Assembly (NCBI GenBank): GCA_029948255.1
Contig: JALIZF010000979.1
Location: forward strand, 1 to 64,000
Length of the DNA stretch: 64,000 bases
Origin: Telmatactis stephensoni
Lineage: Eukaryota; Cnidaria; Anthozoa; Actiniaria; Isophelliidae
Direction: 5' to 3'
The notes under the pieces are model-generated. The model was not told the origin of the DNA, did no database searches, and saw only the letters and a list, made by a program, of their open reading frames with translations. This document shows, piece by piece, positions 31,727 to 42,555 of this stretch (positions are counted from its first letter, which is position 1; every line of letters starts with the position of its first letter). The position numbers were made by a program, and so were the translations under genes.

Positions 31727-34700
31727 TGTCTGTCGGTTGGTTGGTTGGTTGGTTGGTTGGCTGGCTGGCTGGCTGGCTGGCTACTGAGCTCATGGCTTTA
31801 CGAAATTTGCGTTTCTTTCAAAAGGACCCGAAGGAGGTGAAAGCATTGCCCGACTCCTTAAAGAAAACTTCTACGTGACAGAAATCGACGCGTCCCACAA
31901 TAAAATCCAGTCGCAAGGCTGCGGTGCATTCTGTGAAGCATTAAATGAAAATTCAACCGTGAAGAAGATCGGTCTAGCCTGGAATGAACTCAAAAACAGA
32001 GATGCCATTCCTCTGTCTGAAACAATGAAAATGAACCACACACTTATCAAACTTGACCTAAGTGGAAATGGATTTGAAGAAGATGCAGGAATGCACTTTG
32101 GTAAGGCTTTTTATACATTTATTTTGGAAAATATGGGTGGATATATATTGCCTCACTTTTTCACCGTTTTCCATACGGCACCCCTATTGAGGTTTTTCAG
32201 TCACGTGATACTGGCGGGCAAACGTAAGCCGAGGAAAGCGAAAACAGTGGAAAAATCACAAGGAATGAATTGGTTATACAAACATGGACATTTATCAAGC
32301 TTTCCAGCGACTTTCTAAATTTCCAAACTCTTCGATAAGACGCCAAACGCATCACAAATTTGCCCGCCAGTATGGGGCGAACAATGGATATGACGTCACG
32401 TGAAAAACCTCAATAGGCCTTTTCGTTTATACGATCGCTTCACACTACAACCTTGCTTGTATTAGTCCTTGCTGTCCAATAGAATAATTGAAACTATATG
32501 CACACGCGTGCGCATGTTGACTTTACAACAACGATCGATATAACAACTTTATATTTTACACTCAAGTAACATACATATATTTCTAACATCTTCCAATTAA
32601 TTTCATTAATAAACTTTGTATAACATAAAAAAAAGCTTTATATAACATTTTTATTTACATGGATTTACTAGCACCCTCCCTACATGATTTGTGAAGAGAG
32701 TTCACGGTGCTTTTTATAAATTTTTTTTGTATATTTTAATTATTGAATAACAGTTACACAAACAATTACAAATTATATTAAAACTAGAAACAAATATGTA
32801 TATATATATTTTTTACAAGTTTTAGAATAACACACTCAGAAAGGGGAAAGGAGGAAAGTAACATTTTTTTACTTAAAGTTTGTATATCTATTTTTTTTCC
32901 TTTTTTTCCTTTTTCTTCTATCCATTTATTTCATTTGAATCATATGTCTTATTTTCTTATATTTTTTCAAATGAAATAATAACGTATTATTTTTTTCAGC
33001 TATTATATATGTATTGTAAGTTTTCATATTCAATGAGCTTATTCCTGAAAATGAGTTAATGTTAGGCTTTGGTATTTTTCTCTCTTGCTTTATAAAGGAT
33101 GTATTTGTACATCAAAAAAAGAAAATTTTCCAATTCATTTCCTTTAGCTCCTAAAATTATGTTTTCCAAGTTAAGTTCTGGTAAGCCAATATTCACGGTG
33201 CTTTTTACCTTTATACTCTATACGTAAAATCCGTACGTAACGTTATGAAAATCGTGAAGTAAGCACTGCTCTAGTTTGTAGACGTAATGGGCTTTTACCA
33301 ACATACCCAATCAATAAAATGAAATCGTATCAACCACAGGTCCAGCAATTGATGCAAACGACTCTCTTGAGATACTCAATCTCAGTTGGAACCACTTACG
33401 AGGCCCAGGAGCGATAGCTATTGGTAAAGGTCTGAGAGCCAACTGTAGTCTTAAGGTTTTGGATCTCTCATGGAACGGATTTGCTGACGAAGGGGCTACA
33501 GCGGTGGGAGAATCCCTCAGAGAAAATAATACGCTGCTTGAACTTGACATAAGTAATAATAGAATATCTACTAAAGGGGCTTTGCGGTTTTCTGAAGGTT
33601 TAAAAGCGAACGACACTTTGAAGATCTTAAGGTATGTGAACAATGAAAGATTGAATGGTAATTAGGGTTGACGTTGGCATCGTCGTCGCAATTAGAATTT
33701 TCCGGGATAGGACTGGCCAGGCATTCTTTACTCGCTAAACACCTGAGTACAAAAGTAGCAGTTGTTTAAGGATACGAGGAAAGTGAAATTTGCGCCAAAC
33801 TCGACGTGTTGATATTGCAGTTAGTCCGCTACGTTCACACTTGATCAGGAGAAATGTTATAACGCATCTTTTTTTTTTCTCAGTTTTCGCATCGTAAACA
33901 AAAACGCGCCGTTTTTTAGAGCAGATTTCGTATGAGTGTGAAACGGACCGCGCCGTGTTGTGGCCGTGTTAGTGCTGTGATGTCTATAAAATCATTCGAA
34001 ATTCCTGCCGTAACCGTGCCGTGGCCGTGCGGTGCCGTTTTCACAGTCATACGAAATCTACTCTAGTGTGAACGTATTGATCATATAACGCATGGAAAAG
34101 TGTGCCTTTCAAATGAAAAGTTATTTATGTATACATCCAATGGTTGGCCAGTATAGTCAGAATAGTTTTATAGTCTTGGAACAAGGTCTTTATAGGCCAG
34201 CATATTTATATTGATCTTTTTGTTACGCAGAATTGGAATGAATCCCATCCAAAACGCTGGAGCACACGCCATACTCAATGCCATGAAGAATAACGTTGAG
34301 TGCGCGGTGGAGACACTCTGTTTAAACAAAGTTGTCATTGACATGGAAACGAAAGCGGTTGTCGACGAAATCATTGGCATGCGTCCTTACTTCGTTGTTA
34401 CCTGCACACTTAGCAATTGTAACGGAAACCTAATGAACGAACTGGACAGTTTACTGGGCGGAATGAGCAAGAAGAAAAAGTTGACTCAACTAATAAATCA
34501 ACTCATGGCTTACGTTGAAAGGATGAATTATCGAATGATTGATTTGTTTAATCAGCTTGATAAAGACAAGAGCCTATCTATAAGTCGTGAGGAGTTCTAT
34601 ACGGGATTAAAGGGGATGGGGGTACCAATGGAAGACAAGGACTTGACATTGTTTATTCAGCTATTGGATGATAACGGAGATGGGGAAATTGACTATAGTG

Positions 34701-34747
34701 AATTTGCATGGATAAAGGAAGCGGAGGACGAGCAGATTGGCATGTAA
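30060..34747 (+). CDS. LRRC74A-like leucine-rich-repeat protein with EF-hand region
   Basis: Coding exons: 30060-30190 (probable first), 31099-31455, 31825-32100, 33340-33631 and 34231-34747. Exons 2 to 5 join in phase with GT-AG introns and encode about 480 residues. Exon 2 gives an acidic region and then YRDACKGLGIVPVSFVLEHI and HHGLGPSGAKAVATAL, the entry to the RNI-type LRR array and close to what I recall of LRRC74A. Exons 3-4 hold repeats such as LNLSWNHLRGPGAIAIGKGL and LDLSWNGFADEGATAVGESL. Exon 5 ends with EF-hand-like loops DKDKSLSISREEF and DDNGDGEIDYSEF, the latter with ideal calcium ligands. Function is unknown; LRR and EF-hand suggest calcium-linked scaffolding. Exon 1, which starts MSENHVVEQSNG, does not join exon 2 in frame (see findings), so the N terminus is unresolved. 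AATAAA at 34840-34845 is the likely poly(A) signal. Confidence 0.85.
30985..31047 (-). repeat. tRNA-derived SINE head in intron 1 of the LRR gene
   Basis: The minus strand reads ACAGTTGGTTAGTGCGCGGC, like a tRNA D-arm/A box, and after about 25 bases GAGTTTGATCCCC, like a T-arm/B box. It lies 50 bp upstream of exon 2. The acceptor arms do not pair as in a functional tRNA. Confidence 0.55.
31540..31616. mobile_element. TA-MITE family, truncated copy
   Basis: TTTCGTATGAGTGTGAAAC, TGATGTCTATAAAACCATTC and GAAAT match one half of the 145-bp MITE (33919-34063). The other end is missing. It lies in intron 2 of the LRR gene. Confidence 0.65.
31629..31783 (+). repeat. compound (TGTC)n(CCTG)n(TTGG)n(CTGG)n microsatellite
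   Basis: About 155 bp of tetranucleotides, with roughly 15 CCTG units in the middle, ends about 40 bp before the exon 3 acceptor of the LRR gene. Confidence 0.95.
32183..32418. mobile_element. TIR element in LRR gene intron 3
   Basis: CCTATTGAGGTTTTTCA on the left and TGAAAAACCTCAATAGG on the right are exact complements. CACGTGA and ACTGGCGGGCAAA also recur inverted inside. It is a non-coding element of about 235 bp. Confidence 0.75.
33919..34063. mobile_element. TA-flanked MITE, copy 3 (145 bp, inverted relative to copy 1)
   Basis: It starts GAGCAGATTTCGTATGAGTG and ends CATACGAAATCTACTC, with TA at 33917-33918 and 34064-34065. It has exactly the same length as copy 1 (6421-6565) and lies in intron 4 of the LRR gene. 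Confidence 0.85.
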
Positions 34748-34843
34748 AAGGAGCTGAATACAAAAAGCGTAAAGTTCGTCAAACGTGCCGTGCTGTGTGC
34801 AAGAACTTGTTGTGTCGTGTCTCAGCTTTTAACCAATCAAATA

Positions 34844-35412
34844 AAACCTGCCGCACACGTTGGGAAACTGTGTGGGGAAACTGCCACGCCAGGCACTTTC
34901 CTCATCGTGTGCTTTTTTACCTGCTCTATTTTTGGCCTCACCTAGCCAAAGATGCAACGTCTGCGGCGAGAAATCGTCTGAGCCATAGTTAATAGAGGGG
35001 AATGGTTAGGAAGCCTTTTGTTACATTTCTTTGTTCTAGTCTGGATGTTGAACTGGTCTTGACCGTGCACAAAGTTTGTTTAAATTCATTAGAAAATGGC
35101 TATATGAATGAACCGAAATGTTGTCTATTGGATTATTTATTGAAATATTCTAATATAATTAATTTTGAACTAGAATACATCGAACAAGCAGCGGAAAAGA
35201 AACATTTGGGTTCAGTTGCTCAACCATGGAAATTAAGGCGAAACAATGAAAAAATAAAAGATTTGTGCACGGTCACGGTTGAAAAAAAAATGAACAAAGA
35301 CATATAACAAAAGGCTTCATAACCAGTCCCCTCTATTAACTATGTCTGAGCTTAGTGCCTCGCATGGCAGTCTCCTCACGCAGTTTCCCAATGTGTGCGG
35401 CAGGCTTAATGA
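34844..35412. mobile_element. large foldback abutting the 3' end of the LRR gene
   Basis: The outer arms CCTGCCGCACAC (34847) and GTGTGCGGCAGG (35393-35404) and the inner arms TAGTTAATAGAGGGG (about 34989) and CCCCTCTATTAACTA (about 35329-35343) are all inverted copies. The inner pair extends about 55 bp and may be a separate element nested in the outer one. The gene's AATAAA directly precedes the left arm. Confidence 0.75.
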
Positions 35413-36484
35413 CCAAGCAAAACCAAATCGAGATGATACATAACAAGGTTCGGTGGATTATGTAATATTACGGAATACGTAATCATACGAAATCGAAATT
35501 TTAGCTAGTGAAACATAAGAAGAAACAAAACAAAACAACAGAGATACATACATACACACAAATTTGTTACATTGTTTTGTATGGAATTTTGTGCGTTAAA
35601 TAATTATTTAAATTTCTTCATGCGTTTAAAATGTGTTAATAAAGAAATGTAGCTCCTTCTGTTGCATTTTATCTTGTTTAAACCAATCTTCATCCTCGGG
35701 GGTCCAGGGCGTCTCGGTCATTCATAAAACCGGCAAATACGAGACACGTCCCTTCTGGTCATTTACCTCTCCCTCCCCTCCCCTCCCCTCCCCTCCCCTC
35801 CCCTCCCCTCCCCTCCCCTCCCCTCCCCTCCCCTCTCCCTCTCCCTCCTCTCCCCTTCTCCCTGACTCCATGGGTTCCCTAGAGTGATTCAATCTTTTGC
35901 ATTCTTACAGTGGTTAGGAGAGAGACTCGCGCACCTTTATAAAAACTTTTCGACAGTCACGTGACGTGTTACCTTTGGTTCAAACAAATTGAACTCGCAC
36001 TGAAAGCGAATACATGGGAATGCAAACAAACAGCACGCACGAGTACCTGTAGGTTCAATAATACCCTCAAAGCGGGGCAACACGTGATCATGCATGTGTC
36101 CTGTAGATTCAATAACACCTCCAAAGCAGGGTAAAACATGACCACGTGACACACGTGTCCTGGAGGTTCAAAAATACCCCCAAAGCGAGGCAATCAACAA
36201 GGGTGACCACGTGATGCACATGTCCTGGTTATTCTCTACTGATTCTTGCTTTGTATTGTTTACATCAATAATACTTTTGTTTTGAATACTGTTCTCATTT
36301 TTTCAAAATTCTAAGCACAAATAACAAGTTATATATAAAAAGTTTTTTTGAGGTTTTAGGCGTTCATATCACAAAAATCATCATATTATAAGTTGTATCA
36401 TGGTACACATTTGGATCGCTTGATCGCAGAATCTCTTTCCATATGATCGCGGACGATCGCGGGATCGCGGAAGCGTGTTTTCCA
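35413..36484. other. intergenic with (CCCCT)n tract and short tandem copies
   Basis: A (CCCCT)n tract occupies 35770-35848. At 36040-36230 about three 60-bp units share CACGTG(A/T) and TGTCCTG(T/G)AG(A/G)TTCAA. No gene seen. Confidence 0.6.
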
Positions 36485-36896
36485 CCCGGGGGGGGGGGGA
36501 ATCCTATATATAAGAGGACGGGGATGCTCGTCGGAAATTTTAAAAACGACCCCTAAAAGGTACCAAAGTCATATCCGGGTGGGCGTGGCAATACATGTTT
36601 TTACCCCTAAAAGGTACCAACTCGAAAACACTAAATTTGACATTTTGCATATTTTAGTCAATCAAGCGATCAATTGTGTCTATTTATATACGAACAATTT
36701 GATGGTCGTGCAATCCGATCTTTGTTTCCAGTAATCGTTGATGGAGGAAAAAATTACCCTAAAAGGTACCAGCTAGGTCTCAGTAGTAGTACACTAAAGT
36801 TTGAGACACCCTAAAAGGTACCAGATCGCTGATTTTGACCCCTAAAAGGTACGACGAGCATCCCCGTCCATTTCCGATCGGAGTCCCCCCCCGGGG
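36485..36896. mobile_element. TIR element with repeated CCCTAAAAGGTACC motif, 8-bp duplication
   Basis: The left end has a G-rich run then GACGGGGATGCTCGTCG. The right end has CGACGAGCATCCCCGTC then a C-rich run. GTTTTCCA occurs on both sides (36477-36484 and 36897-36904), an 8-bp duplication as expected for hAT-type insertion. Inside, CCCTAAAAGGTACC(A/G) occurs five times. There is no frame. Confidence 0.8.
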
Positions 36897-36904
36897 GTTT
36901 TCCA

Positions 36905-38620
36905 TATGATCGCAGTTGATCGCTGAGCAAAGTCCTGATCTTGTAAATGAGATTCAACACACAAAGCAGCAGGACTACATGGTAATTTTAAAAAGTTGTC
37001 AGATAAAACAAACTGCAGACATCAGAATCAAGGAGATGAAAAATCGTGTTTGTTTGTCTGAGCTGCGACGTCACACACGAGGTCCGCTATTTATAGCTCC
37101 ACTCAAACACTAGTAAACAAACACTCAGTTCATACCTAGATTTCCCAATTGGATCATTCATGCGGTCGATCCGACAAACAAATTAAATTCTTGAGAGTTT
37201 TGTTTTCCAACAGGTCTTACAAGCTTTTAATTAGTTTTATTTTGATAGATTAGAGTGTCTAGCCCAGTAATGTAGACCACGCACAAACTTTTGCAGGCAT
37301 ACTCTCGCAGTGCTGAATTTTGAAAACTTGTGGGCTTGTCGGACATAGCACCATGCAGTACCTAAGAAGTTGTAAAACCATGAATTTGTTGGAATTAAGT
37401 GAGCACAGTTAATAAGGATGTCAAATTCATCAAAGGCTAATTGTAAGATGCTATTGTTGTCCAGATAGTCATTTCCCATAAAATGCCCGAAGGGCAGTAT
37501 CTCAAACTCTCAAATTAATACATCTGCACGTAACTCGTAATTGTTTTATGCGCAAAGGATCTTCAACTTTTTGAGCACAGAAAGTCTGTTTGCTATTACT
37601 ATACACGATCCACTTAAAGGAATCTCCATAACAACACGGATAAAAAGCTTGTTTATGCAACATATATTATTGAGGGTGGTACTCAGGGAATTAATTAGCA
37701 AACATGTGTTGTAATGCCTTAAGAATTAAATTTTATTGAGAAAGAAATTCAGATAAGCCAAAATTATTCCTGAGTGTAGCAATGAAGGCATATTGTAAAA
37801 CTCTTCCTATGTTCTACAACAAAATTGAAAAATGAAGTTCAACTTTGGACATAACTTTGGTTTTAGCTTCTTCATGGGCTTGTATTCTATTCTTTCTAAA
37901 CTAATCTCATCAAAACAAAAAGACAAAAACACTTGATAATAGGTATAAAGACTTCTGCATTCTGATCATTATAGAAAGAGGTTTCCACTCAGTGACAGTA
38001 CTCCAGTAAGCTAACGCCTCTACCACCTGTTTGGCAAAATAATTGTAGCAATTACGGCTAGACCAACACACTCAGTAAGAAGCTGCCACAGGTACCTTTG
38101 TAACATTGTTTGTAATAATGGTTTATTTTATATATCATAGCAAATATTTCAAGTATCTGCTCAAACTTTCCTGAGCTAAGCGTATTAAACACAAACGAAA
38201 TGTTTGGCGCTACTTTAGTAGATAGAAAGCCATATTTAGCTAAACTTTCAATGCAAATTCATATTTTTAAGACTGCGCTGGTTAGCCCAGAACTGTCAGT
38301 AACTGGCCTGACCTGCTATGCAACTTGAACATCACTGCATGTTGCTTTCTGAAAGATACTGCATGTTTCTTTCTGAAAGACAGTTTTTACTCGTTTTCAT
38401 AATTTGCAAGCAAGAAATATCATCTTTTCTCTTGACATCATAATCAAATCAAAGTAATTCAGTCATGGACTTGCATCCAGCGAGCTCCGTAGTCAGCTCA
38501 CAATGTAGATCTCAAGAGAAACCGGCCCTAACTGTGCTTGCGCAATTTTTGGAACGCCGGCACTATCGAGCTGTACTTTCCCAATTAATTTCAGTATTCA
38601 CTTATTAACGGTAAACTCCT
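36905..38620. other. intergenic, no gene seen
   Basis: AT-rich spacer. Short frames here have no recognisable protein content and no splice context that I could support. Confidence 0.4.
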
Positions 38621-38766
38621 GGGGCCGGTTGTACGAAGGGTGAATAGCGCTATCCAGCGGATACTGAAATCCTTATCTAGCGGATAAAATCTATACAAAA
38701 TCTATACAGTGGATAACTTTTATCCGGTGGATAACTTTATCCAACCTTCGTACATTAACCGGGCCG
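38621..38766. mobile_element. short TIR element (GGGCCGGTT...AACCGGGCC)
   Basis: GGGCCGGTTGTACGAAGG on the left and CCTTCGTACATTAACCGGGCC on the right are inverted copies. TCCTG lies on both sides and may be the target duplication. The interior repeats palindromic TTATCC/GGATAA motifs. Confidence 0.75.
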
Positions 38767-39254
38767 TCCTGATGATATTTTAGGCAGTTAAAAACACCCA
38801 CTTTTATGTTTTATGTCAAATTGCAAAATTAATAGGAAATGACTTGATCGCCAGCACTGATCCTATGATTCCTCCAAGCATCAATGAGATTTTGGAAATT
38901 CCATGAAGTCATTAGACCGTTCCACAGTATAATTGATACCGCATTTGATATCGCCACACTATAGAGAAAAGAGATTTCATAGTGACGTATTTCGTAAGCC
39001 CAGGTTTTCACTAGCTGCGTACGAAGCAAGCATAGGCGTAAACAAAAGGATTAAACGGGTTTTTTTTCTTGTCTTGTCAAAGTCATGAAATGGAAAAGCA
39101 TTGTAAAGCAACCTCAATGCAGAGCTTTCATCTTTAGAAATCTTAATCCATGAAGCTCTCAAAAACAAGCAATAGTTCAATGTTAATGTAAAATATCTTT
39201 TTCTTCGGGGCTAGACAATAGATAGTCTGCTAAAATCTAAGCTTGAGTCCAATG

Positions 39255-39799
39255 AACAAGAATATTACTATTATTACAGTACGTCAATTTCCGTTCATAA
39301 TCCGCGTGTAATTGCGCAAACAGTTATCTGAGGTTATTGTTCCTCAGCTTTCTCAAAATCTCATTCCTAAATTAAAGATACACACACCCGGTGATAATCC
39401 CACCCTGGAACTCGGAATTTTTTCCTGGGTTTCCAAGAAATTAATGTCAATGTATATGTATATGGATTGATCCGCGGTAATGGAACTAGAAATATTGGGT
39501 TCGAATCCCGTTGAAGCCCCGAATTTTTTTTTTCGGGCTTTTCTAAAGCAATTGCCTAAATTGCTTACATATCCGTGATGATCTTTCAATATTTCTAAAT
39601 TAATGTCAAACAAGAATATTACTATTATCACAGTACGTCAATTTCCGTTCATAATCCGTGTTATTGCGCAAACTGTGCTTATCTGAGGTTATTGTTCCTC
39701 AGCTTTCTTAAAAAGTCATTCTAAAGATACACACACTCGGTGATGATCCCACCCTGGAACTCAGAATTTTTTCCTGGGTTTCCAAGAAATTAATGTCAG
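39255..39799 (+). repeat. 354-bp-period direct duplication
   Basis: AACAAGAATATTACTATTAT...GTTTCCAAGAAATTAATGTC occurs at 39255-39450 and again at 39609-39799 with about 90% identity. About 150 bp separate the copies. Confidence 0.9.
39465..39535 (+). repeat. tRNA-like B-box segment followed by T10
   Basis: GGGTTCGAATCCCG is a perfect T-arm/B-box. A run of Ts follows 15 bases later, as at the end of a pol III unit. The A-box is weak, so a SINE relic is likelier than a tRNA gene. Confidence 0.35.
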
Positions 39800-40833
39800 T
39801 GTCGAATTCAGTCTTTAATACACGCGTACACTCGATGCATCCAGGTTCTTGGAACGTTGCAGTGTCATTTCCTGCAAATTTGCGTTGCGTGCAGAGTGTG
39901 CAACTGCGGCCGGTACGGTACTTTTAGCTTCGGAGCGACAAGAAACGCAGAGCCCTGCATAGCCATTTTTCTACATTGAAATTGTTGCACTTAACGTTGC
40001 TTGAGTAGTAAAACTCGATTCTCCAACTTTTACGAGCGGGGATCGTACAGTATTTCGTCTAATAAGTCAGAGTAACCATAGCAACAAAACGTGTTTTTTT
40101 ATTTATCATTGTGGGATAATGCATTCATTCATGATCAACTCCAAATCTAAAATAGTTGAGACTTTATTAACGTTCATCCTTTTTTAATTCATCCTACGTA
40201 ATTGAAGTGAATGATACTGATCGATACGACTACGGATTGGCTGAGTGTCTTGAAGTCAAATTTAGCAGATTTAGTTTTTTTAAAGTACCAGAAATTAAAC
40301 ACTGACTATGAACAAACTCAGTAACATACTAATAGTAAATATCAATACTTAATTTACCTTAAGCTTTGATAGATTAAAAAAAATCAGCTTTGACATAAGC
40401 TTATATATATTTTTATCTTTTCTTTTGTCATTCTAGTTCATTATTACAGGGCAAGACATTTCCACCGAAAATCACGTTGATGACGTCATTGGTCGGTTCC
40501 TTGGTTACGAAGCAGCACGCCATCCTCATTCTAGTGGAAGGAGAATCCTAAACCATCAAATATTGATTGAATTCAATTGTTGGTTAGAATAAGCTAAATA
40601 AACATCGAATAAAGCACGGTCCACACGCAAACTAAAGTCAGCCTAAAGTTCTGGGATTGGTTTTGATTCAAGAGTTAAGTACTGTGGGTTGAGTCTGACA
40701 CCAAACGTAACGTCAAATTTGTTGTCGGTTTTCTGGAGCTTAAGTTTCTATACTCATTATCGTTGGTTTGAGTTATTTATGTGGTTTGAGTGCCATATCG
40801 TTAAAGAAATCACATCTGAAAACCTGCGATAGT
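39800..40833. promoter_or_regulatory. upstream region of FAM167-like gene 1 with CRE and CCAAT motifs
   Basis: TGACGTCA (40481-40488) is a consensus CRE and overlaps ATTGG (40488-40492), an inverted CCAAT box, about 345 bp before the start codon. The transcription start is not determined. Elsewhere the stretch shows no gene. Confidence 0.4.
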
Positions 40834-42555
40834 ATGGATCCAGTCGTCCTAAGACGTTTCGAATCGAATGGTAGGCCAGCACTCTCCCTAGAAAACAATT
40901 TACTAAGACTGAAACGAATTTCACAATCATTTGAAGATTTGACAAGTGAGACGCTCTACAGCAAGTGGAAAAAGGCGCGAGAAAATAACGCCACAACGGA
41001 TCGCCGGGAGCGTAGAATTTCGCTTAACTTACTACCCGAAGAAGTATTTGATATCAGTGGAAATGAAGGAGGAAGAGGGGGTAACAGTTCTGCTGCAACC
41101 TTGCAAAGACAGCTATTCAGGCCGCGAGGGTGGAGTGTATGTTCGGGCCAACTGTCTCGAGAAAGCATGAAAGGTGAAGAGTTCGGTGAAACAGTCAGTG
41201 AAACTAGTGCAACGATGGACAGCTCAAGAGAGCCTGAGATATCTAGGCCACGAGGTTGGAGCGTGTGTTCTGCTGAACTATCTCGAGTTGGCATCAAATG
41301 TTTAGTGAATGCTTCAGATAGTCCCAGAGATTGCTTATCAGAAAGGTCTTTGTCTCCGACTGAAGCCGACGGACTGACGAACTCCACCTCCTCGGAAAAT
41401 TTCGACGACGACGGCGTTTTTACCTCTACAACCACAAACATCGATCCAAACGACACCATCGAATCCAGAAAATCTAAAATTTTCGCAGAAATCATTGCGA
41501 GAACGACGCCAAATATAGTGCGTAAATTTCGGAGCTTGTCCGACATCAACCGAAGAATGCCCGATGTTCGTTCGGAAAGGTGTCGAAAGACTAGCGACCC
41601 AGGACTGAATTCCGCCACACGTGCACGCAGAGAAATTGAATTCTTGCGAACTGCAGAATTGGTACAACGATATCTCGAGGAAAAGAAGATGGCGCAAGAG
41701 GACGTTTGGCAAAAGAGGAGTTCTTCTGGGAACATTGCGGTGGAAGGTCGACGACATAAAAGAATGCCGCGCAACTCCGTAATCCATTCCAGGTCTGAAG
41801 TCAATAATAACGCTTGTAATATTCAGGAAGCCTCACTTGGATTCCCAAATGACAGGTCACAACCAGATGCAAGCAAGCGTTACGATTTGGGTTGTACTTA
41901 TGCACTGATACGTCAGCCACAACCACAAACAACTTACTCATACCAAAACCTCTTTACTGATAATCTAAGCCGTGAAAGTCCTGACCAAACATCGAATATC
42001 TTAATTCGAACAATGAGTGTACCAAGCCAAGGATTTGGCAAGAAGGAATCGAGGTCAACCGAGGAGAAAGAAAGGGATGATCGTACTGTAAAATTCAAAG
42101 ACATTGAAGTTTCTGATTTCAAAGGAAGTCAACAAAGTCAACATGGAGTCAGGAGAGCTCAGACTCTACCTCGTATGCCAAAGCGTCCAATGTCTAGTTT
42201 AACTTCAAAGAACTGGAAAGAAAGCGAACTTAAGACCCGAAAAGGAGCCGAAGACTTGATTAAAAATATAAATAACAGCAACGAAAAGAGTGCTCAGGAA
42301 AGGGTCGATATCGTCGAGAAAGCGTTTGAATGGATTCGTAAAGAAGTGGCGGATTTACGAGCTCAGGACAAAGATATTATGAGAATGTTTACGAAGATAC
42401 AGGCAGGAATACGACACATTAAATTTGATCAAAGCACTTTAATGGAGAGCGAAGAAGAATTTATATCGACGCCGGATTTATCTTGTTCGCCACCGACTTC
42501 TTCGGTTTCTGATGGCCGTGGAGTGACCGTTCATCGAAGAGCAAGTTTATTGTAA
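40834..42555 (+). CDS. FAM167 (DIORA)-like protein 1, intronless
   Basis: This is a complete single-exon frame of 573 residues from the first in-frame ATG (40834); the frame is open 66 bases further upstream but only through a TTG. Most of the protein is charged, serine-rich and apparently disordered. A nine-residue motif RPRGWSVCS occurs at 96-104 and 138-146. Residues 499-530, EWIRKEVADLRAQDKDIM...RHIK, form a predicted helix that resembles the EWLRKEL..MQAQD......L..DI..LK block of vertebrate FAM167A/B as I recall it, and the protein ends RRASLL. FAM167 proteins are disordered; FAM167A has been tied to noncanonical NF-kB signalling. AATAAA at 43093-43098 is the likely poly(A) signal. A paralogue is encoded convergently at 48655-50433. 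Confidence 0.75.
   Translation: MDPVVLRRFESNGRPALSLENNLLRLKRISQSFEDLTSETLYSKWKKARENNATTDRRERRISLNLLPEEVFDISGNEGGRGGNSSAATLQRQLFRPRGWSVCSGQLSRESMKGEEFGETVSETSATMDSSREPEISRPRGWSVCSAELSRVGIKCLVNASDSPRDCLSERSLSPTEADGLTNSTSSENFDDDGVFTSTTTNIDPNDTIESRKSKIFAEIIARTTPNIVRKFRSLSDINRRMPDVRSERCRKTSDPGLNSATRARREIEFLRTAELVQRYLEEKKMAQEDVWQKRSSSGNIAVEGRRHKRMPRNSVIHSRSEVNNNACNIQEASLGFPNDRSQPDASKRYDLGCTYALIRQPQPQTTYSYQNLFTDNLSRESPDQTSNILIRTMSVPSQGFGKKESRSTEEKERDDRTVKFKDIEVSDFKGSQQSQHGVRRAQTLPRMPKRPMSSLTSKNWKESELKTRKGAEDLIKNINNSNEKSAQERVDIVEKAFEWIRKEVADLRAQDKDIMRMFTKIQAGIRHIKFDQSTLMESEEEFISTPDLSCSPPTSSVSDGRGVTVHRRASLL

Noticed and set aside
35002..35307. 101-residue frame
   Set aside because: Lies in the loop and arms of a foldback and has no recognisable domain.
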